Part shown: positions 62,850-64,000 of the stretch, in pieces
Numbering within the stretch: the first letter of the stretch is position 1
Layout: each line of letters begins with the position of its first letter
NCBI GenBank assembly: GCA_009777335.1
Contig: WRMC01000008.1
Span: 1 to 64,000 of the forward strand
Length of the DNA: 64,000 bases
Origin: Treponema sp.
GTDB taxonomy: Bacteria > Spirochaetota > Spirochaetia > Treponematales > Breznakiellaceae
Reading direction: 5' to 3'
The notes under the pieces: generated by a model
Databases searched by the model: none
The model's input: only the letters and a program-made list of their open reading frames with translations
Told to the model about the DNA's origin: nothing
Translations under genes and position numbers: made by a program

Positions 62850-64000
62850 ATGATTCCTCTTCATAGCCTAGTGTTATACAAAACTAAACCCGCCTTAGTA
62901 AGTGGCTTTGACGATGACAAGATTCTCATCACCTTGCCGCAGGGGGAGTCCCTGAAGGTGAGGGAGAAGGACATAGAACTCCTCCATGGGGGGCCCGCCA
63001 GCCTCTCGGAACTGGAGGGGGACCCTCCACCGGGGGACCCCCGGGAGGCCTGGGAGCTGCTTCTGGATGAGGGGGAAGCTCCGGCCATAAACCTGGGAGA
63101 CCTGGCGGAGCTCATCTATGGGACCGGGGGGGCCCGGAACGTCTGGGCTGCTTACCAGGTCCTCAAAGAGGGACATTACTTCAGTGGCTCCCCGGAGGCC
63201 ATCAGGCCCAGAACAAGGGCCCAGGTAGAGGAAGAAGAAAAACGCCGGGAGGAGCGCCAAAAAGAGTCGGGGGACCGGGAGGCCTTTCTGGGGTGGCTAA
63301 AAAAACTGCCCCCCTTTAAATTCCCGCCCCTTGATGGGGAGGAGGCCCCCAAGGAGGGCTCAAAAGAATTGCCCCCCGGCAACGAGAGGTTCCTTCAAGA
63401 TGTGGAGGCCCTGGCCAGGGGCTTAAGCGATAAGAGCCGGACCCTAAAGGATCTGGGGAAGAGCGAAAGCCCCGAAGAGGCCCACCGGCTCCTTCTGGCC
63501 TCTGGGGCCTGGACGGTCTGGGAGAACCCCTACCCCGGCCGTTATGGCATAGAGAAGGGCAGTGCCGCCGCACCGGTGCCGCCCCCCCCGGAAGAGGAGC
63601 GGTTGGATCTGGGCTCCCTGGAGGCCTATGCCATCGATAATGCCTGGAGCAATGATCCCGACGATGCGGTTTCCCTGGAGGGGCCCGGCTTGGGGGCTCA
63701 GGGGCCCTGGATCCTCTGGGTCCATGTGGCCGATCCGGCGGCCAGCATCCTCCCGGGGAGTCCCTCGGACCAGGAAGCCCGTAACCGGGGGGCCAGTCTC
63801 TACCTTCCCGAAGGGACCTCCCGGATGCTCGAAGAAGGGGCCCTCCCCCTCTATGCCCTGGGAGGGGGCGAAAAACGAAAAGCCCTCTCCTTTAAGATGA
63901 AGCTTAAAAATGACCTTTCCATAGAGTCCACCGAGATTATCCCCTCCCTGGTGAAGGTCACGAGCCTTAGCTACCAGGAGGCCGATGTCCTCATTGACCA
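62850..64000 (+). CDS. RNB-domain exoribonuclease (RNase II/R family), 3' end beyond the window
   Basis: At least 383 residues from ATG 62850, open to the window end. The first ~250 residues are a variable N-terminal part (KVREKDIELLHGGPASLSELEG, a charged region near 120-170, and a winged-helix-like segment). The RNB catalytic region then starts: AIDNAWSNDPDDAVSLEG, with D263, D269, D271 and D272 spaced as in E. coli RNase II (D-x5-D-x-D-D), followed by WILWVHVADPAASILPGS and EARNRGASLYLPEGTSRMLEEGALPL. It degrades single-stranded RNA from the 3' end. The C-terminal S1 domain would lie to the right. No clear ribosome-binding site is seen before the ATG. Confidence 0.82.
   Translation, partial: MIPLHSLVLYKTKPALVSGFDDDKILITLPQGESLKVREKDIELLHGGPASLSELEGDPPPGDPREAWELLLDEGEAPAINLGDLAELIYGTGGARNVWAAYQVLKEGHYFSGSPEAIRPRTRAQVEEEEKRREERQKESGDREAFLGWLKKLPPFKFPPLDGEEAPKEGSKELPPGNERFLQDVEALARGLSDKSRTLKDLGKSESPEEAHRLLLASGAWTVWENPYPGRYGIEKGSAAAPVPPPPEEERLDLGSLEAYAIDNAWSNDPDDAVSLEGPGLGAQGPWILWVHVADPAASILPGSPSDQEARNRGASLYLPEGTSRMLEEGALPLYALGGGEKRKALSFKMKLKNDLSIESTEIIPSLVKVTSLSYQEADVLID

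Overview
The window reads as a chromosomal segment of a free-living or gut-associated spirochaete of the Treponema group (Treponemataceae/Breznakiellaceae), GC-rich (high fifties by eye). Grounds: a 16S rRNA 5' end, a BspA-type TpLRR surface protein, a class II (B12-dependent) ribonucleotide reductase, many TPR and PilZ/HD-GYP signalling proteins, a DUF4914 PEPCK-like protein, and many short-spaced or overlapping gene pairs. The species cannot be fixed from the sequence alone.

Layout. 1-1044: the 5' end of a 16S gene on the minus strand, with a consensus rrn promoter about 480 bases upstream and a leader that is almost a continuous tiling of short perfect hairpins. 1045-13952 (all minus): pgsA, an exported beta-propeller/HEAT protein, an exported unknown, an RND efflux operon (TolC, adaptor, pump), a DUF4130 protein, a lipoprotein lytic transglycosylase, and a membrane protein that couples an Hsp70 substrate-binding-like domain to LysM. 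14129-16713: a TPR protein with a dead Mrr-like domain, then a receiver-HD-GYP protein. 16710-25710: DUF4914 protein, eno plus a CofE-like ligase, murJ, a tRNA-Met, a QueG-like iron-sulfur protein and a Gfo/Idh oxidoreductase. 25761-38270: a 934-residue TPR protein, argF, a Sua5 protein, TatD, QueH, a lipoprotein, nrdJ overlapping a methyltransferase, and a flavodoxin-fold reductase.

38271-39372 is a gene-free block made of two inverted copies of a MITE-like element. It is followed by a GntR(YtrA)-ABC-permease-DUF2807 envelope operon with a clear palindromic operator. 42026-46971 is a MoxR/DUF58/DUF4350/DUF4129 operon read leftwards. 47066-51467 holds an exported unknown, a PilZ protein, ettA and a sigma-factor-like protein. 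51468-52336 is an AT-rich island with a toxin broken by one in-frame stop codon and an intact Xre antitoxin. 52326-57835 holds a DHH phosphoesterase, small exported proteins, a sugar-type gene pair and a transaldolase-family gene. 57842-62034 is a diaminopimelate/lysine operon (lysC-dapB-dapA-asd), and 62035-62849 is a second repeat block with a third copy of the MITE-like element. An RNB-domain ribonuclease runs off the right edge.

The most unusual items are the hairpin-tiled rRNA leader, the multi-layer inverted-repeat element (three copies here), the Hsp70-SBD/TM/LysM architecture, the TPR-Mrr fusion without catalytic residues, the sigma-like protein, the nonsense-mutated toxin next to a live antitoxin, and a lytic transglycosylase with no canonical start codon at its lipoprotein signal.
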